NCBI GenBank assembly: GCA_036517855.1
Contig: DATDSR010000021.1
Span: 1 to 50,140, forward strand
DNA: 50,140 nucleotides
Source of the DNA: DATDSR01 sp036517855
GTDB taxonomy: Bacteria > Patescibacteriota > Minisyncoccia > Phycocordibacterales > DATDSR01
Direction of reading: 5' to 3'
A program made the position numbers and the translations under genes. A model generated the notes under the pieces. That model had not been told where the DNA came from, did not search any database, and saw nothing but the letters and a program-made list of their open reading frames with translations. Within the stretch, counting starts at the first letter, position 1; each line of letters opens with the position of its first letter. Positions 47,872 to 50,140 of the stretch are shown here, piece by piece.

Positions 47872-48534
47872 ATGAACAAAAATAATCTAACTATCATAGT
47901 AGTTCTGCTTGTCATAATTGGCGGTTTTTGGTTTTGGCAATCCCAGCCTGCGGGTGTGGTTGCACCTAGCGGAGTCGTGTCTAGCTCCACCCCATTTACG
48001 GCCACAACCAGTGCCAGCGATCCCAAGATTGAACTTGGCACGTCCTCGGCGCCCAGGGTTACCAAAGGGGTGGTACCCAATCTTGGCCACCAAGTGGTCT
48101 ACAAAACAGGCCTTACCGTCGAACAGAAGAAGGCAATAGTAAGTAGTATCGAACAGGCGAGAGGCGTGCTTGCCAGTGATAAGTTCAATTTTGACGCATG
48201 GATAGATTTGGCCAATGTTACTTCAGGAGCGGGCGATGACAACTATGCCATAGAGATATTAAAATTTGTGTCGCTCAATACACCTAAATGGGCCCTACCC
48301 GAGAGCAATCTCGGTATGATTTATGGTTACCACATTCACGACAACACGACGGCCGAAAGCCACTTCAGAATAGCTCTCGAGCGCGAACCCAATGTCGCCT
48401 ACTACTGGATTCAAACGGCCCAATTCTTCATTGATATTGACAATGAGGCCGAAGCCCGGAGGGTTCTCCAAACAGGCAAAAATAAAAAAGTAACTGACTA
48501 TCAGAGGCTAGAGCAGATGCTAAAAAGCCTGTAG
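47872..48534 (+). CDS. Membrane-anchored TPR protein
   Basis: 220 residues: an N-terminal helix (about 6-22, LTIIVVLLVIIGGFWFW), a Ser/Thr/Pro-rich linker, then TPR-like helical repeats: DKFNFDAWIDLANVTSGAGD, WALPESNLGMIYGYHIHD, AESHFRIALEREPNVAYYWI and EAEARRVLQTGKN. Likely a scaffold on the outer face of the membrane. The ATG at 47872 is preferred over one two codons earlier because of promoter spacing. Confidence 0.8.
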   Translation: MNKNNLTIIVVLLVIIGGFWFWQSQPAGVVAPSGVVSSSTPFTATTSASDPKIELGTSSAPRVTKGVVPNLGHQVVYKTGLTVEQKKAIVSSIEQARGVLASDKFNFDAWIDLANVTSGAGDDNYAIEILKFVSLNTPKWALPESNLGMIYGYHIHDNTTAESHFRIALEREPNVAYYWIQTAQFFIDIDNEAEARRVLQTGKNKKVTDYQRLEQMLKSL

Positions 48535-48674
48535 CAGGGGTAACGTGAGTTATCCACTTTTAGGCCTTTAACCTATAACACATCTGGTAACATACGGGTT
48601 ACAATAGTAGTTGGATAAATTTATTATTATTAACCCCGACAGGGGATAGCTCTTTTGTAGAGTATTAACTAAAT

Positions 48675-49352
48675 ATGAAGCAGAAAAATATTACGGCTCT
48701 CGCGTTCTCGGCTGGGGTGCTTACAGCCGCAGTGCTTTTGATTGGCCAAGTAGTGGGTGCCTCAAGCACCATCAGCACCAACATAAGTACTGATGGTACA
48801 CTTTCGGTAACCGGCATAGTCAACGCCTCAAGCACTTTGCAAGCCACGGGCGATATTACCACGTATGGTGGCGGGACTTTCGGTAACTCAGCCACAGCAG
48901 ACCAGTATGTTTTTGTTGGCACTTTGCAGGCTTCGTCCACGGCACTTTTTGGTGGACAGGCCAACTTCTATGATTCCATTGGCGTGGGTACCGCTACCCC
49001 TGCCACCACAGTAGGTATAGTGGGTACAACAACGATGACACGAGGTCTCGTGGTTGGGGGAGCGACCACTGGTACCCCAATAAGCGCCGTTATGATGGGC
49101 ACGTGCACCTACAACCCAGGCGCGGCTATTGTCGCTAGCACCACTCTCTCCACCAACTGTACAGGTGCGACTGGCGTGCGCAATGGTGATCGAGTGTTTG
49201 TTACCCCGCGCTCATTGGCAAATTACCTTACTTTGACGAGCGCCTCTTCGACCGCTACTGACGATGTTGTTCAGGTAAGCGTGTACAATATGGGATATGG
49301 TGGCCCCATTACCCCCGCGTCAGCCACTTGGAGTTGGATGGCTATCCGATAA
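48675..49352 (+). CDS. Exported Ser/Thr/Gly-rich fibre-like protein
   Basis: 225 residues. Signal peptide (ITALAFSAGVLTAAVLLIGQ, cleavage after VVGA). The body is rich in Ala, Ser, Thr and Gly, with short beta repeats (STISTNISTDGTLSVTGIV, VGTATPATTVGIVGTTTM) like those of fibre or autotransporter stalks; it ends with GPITPASATWSWMAIR. The 140-nt gap before it contains a small CCCC-GACA-GGGG hairpin and a DnaA-box-like TTATCCACT. Confidence 0.7.
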   Translation: MKQKNITALAFSAGVLTAAVLLIGQVVGASSTISTNISTDGTLSVTGIVNASSTLQATGDITTYGGGTFGNSATADQYVFVGTLQASSTALFGGQANFYDSIGVGTATPATTVGIVGTTTMTRGLVVGGATTGTPISAVMMGTCTYNPGAAIVASTTLSTNCTGATGVRNGDRVFVTPRSLANYLTLTSASSTATDDVVQVSVYNMGYGGPITPASATWSWMAIR

Positions 49353-49380
49353 CTTTAGCAGCTTAAAAAATATGCTGCTA

Positions 49381-50140
49381 TGAAAAAAATAAACAAAATC
49401 ATCCTTGCCGTAGGCTTGTTTGCCTTGCCCGTATTTACCTTCGCCGCTTACAACGATGTGTCACTACAAACCGGAGGGGTGATAAGTTCCAATGGCATAA
49501 ACATCGACGTAAGTGGCACCGATAGCGTGATTGAGAGTATTACTGTAAATTCCGGTAGTTTTACGATGCAAATGAGAGCAAATTCGTACGTAAAATTATC
49601 AGTCCCTACGTACAATCAATTATCTTACGAAGACTCATATGACACGGGGAGCTCTATAGAATATACCTGCAATGCCAGTAATTCAGTACTTCAAATCAGA
49701 AGGTCCGACGACAGTCAGCCGACCACAATCACCGTAACCCCGTCGTCGACTATATGTAGCAATTCAACTACCAGTAGTGGCAACGGTGGTATTGTGGGCG
49801 GTGGTGGAGGCGGAGGCGGTAGTTACACCTACATACCACCCGTGACTGCTACTACATCAGCAAACACAACAGGCACTTTGCAGGCCCAATTACTTGCCCT
49901 GCAGTCCCAGCTGGCTGGTATGGGCGGTAGCGCAAAGAGTGCTCTTACCCTCCGTCTCACCCTCGGTTCCACCGGTCCTGAAGTTAAGATTCTCCAGCAA
50001 ATCCTTAACACCGATCCTGAAACCCAAGTTTCCCTCTCTGGCGCCGGTTCCCCAGGTAACGAGACCACTCTCTTTGGAGGCGCTACCTTAGCCGCCCTCA
50101 AGAAGTTCCAAGTTAAGTGGGGCATAGTTTCTGAAGGTAA
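49381..50140 (+). CDS. Exported peptidoglycan-binding surface protein, cut by the window end
   Basis: 253 codons are present and the frame is open at the end. Signal peptide (KIILAVGLFALPVFTFA), an N-terminal beta domain with one Cys pair (EYTCNASN...TICSNS), a poly-Gly linker (GGGGGGGGS), a helical LQAQLLALQSQLAGMGG segment and a peptidoglycan-binding-like domain (LGSTGPEVKILQQILNTD, SLSGAGSPGNETTLFGG). The last two modules match the N-terminal modules of the 44222-47740 protein, here in the C-terminal part. It starts 28 nt after the preceding gene. Confidence 0.85.

Noticed and set aside
43150..48560. Replication origin, because of DnaA-box-like 9-mers at 43185, 43969 and 48550
   Set aside because: Boxes are isolated and kilobases apart; no dnaA, no cluster, no AT-rich unwinding element.

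Overview
The window most resembles a genome of the Candidate Phyla Radiation (Patescibacteria), probably Parcubacteria-like. This is inferred from gene content: a small streamlined gene set, a short RecO, a eukaryote-type IleRS, an EF-P with an atypical tip loop, large secreted proteins pairing an LQAQL-type helix with a peptidoglycan-binding domain, and short palindrome-encoded peptides (FDFAQDK, PAGRQG, DPSTALGAG types) inside core genes. No rRNA, tRNA, CRISPR array, classical insertion sequence or phage genes were seen.

Layout. 1-6 kb: a GNAT-like cassette, D-Ala-D-Ala ligase, a PfkB kinase, a PaaX/Cas2-like gene bracketed by two identical 39-bp quasi-palindromic repeats, membrane proteins and a SIMPL protein. 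6-8 kb: secE-nusG-rplK, broken after rplK by a DUF4258/DUF2283 pair and a second, diverged copy of the rplK 3' end. 8-12 kb: a dTTP-synthesis island of thymidylate kinase, a two-domain ThyX-like protein and a two-domain dCTP deaminase. 12-14 kb: argS and a zinc-ribbon protein. 14-23 kb: secreted and surface proteins, including a 1028-residue beta-helix/lysozyme-like protein and a 924-residue Ig-repeat protein. 23-36 kb: a nearly continuous plus-strand run of ileS, alpha/beta hydrolase, recO, a DUF11 surface protein, glyS, MBL hydrolase, DUF3850/MazG-like/DUF3850, an AI-2E-type permease, metG and tatD. 36-37 kb: rpsF-ssb-rpsR. 37-43 kb: efp, a sigma factor with an overlapping membrane protein, and a minus-strand ftsK-(surface domain)-recA operon. 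43-50 kb: an HTH regulator, a probable S-layer-like protein with a structured leader, a TPR protein and further exported proteins, the last running off the window.

Expression logic. Two start styles coexist. Many core genes have an extended -10 box (TGnTAnnnT) ending about 6-7 nt before the start codon and no Shine-Dalgarno, which predicts leaderless mRNAs. A second set of mostly GC-rich single genes has strong AGGAGG-type sites and, usually, its own hairpin terminator, like self-contained cassettes.

The strongest unusual observations are: a complete histidine-phosphatase domain inserted in the IleRS catalytic body, splitting its zinc ribbon; the rplK 3'-end duplication around a toxin-antitoxin-like pair; the repeat-bracketed PaaX/Cas2-like gene; and several families of small palindromes sitting in frame inside essential genes (ftsK, tatD, efp, rpsF, argS, ileS, metG).
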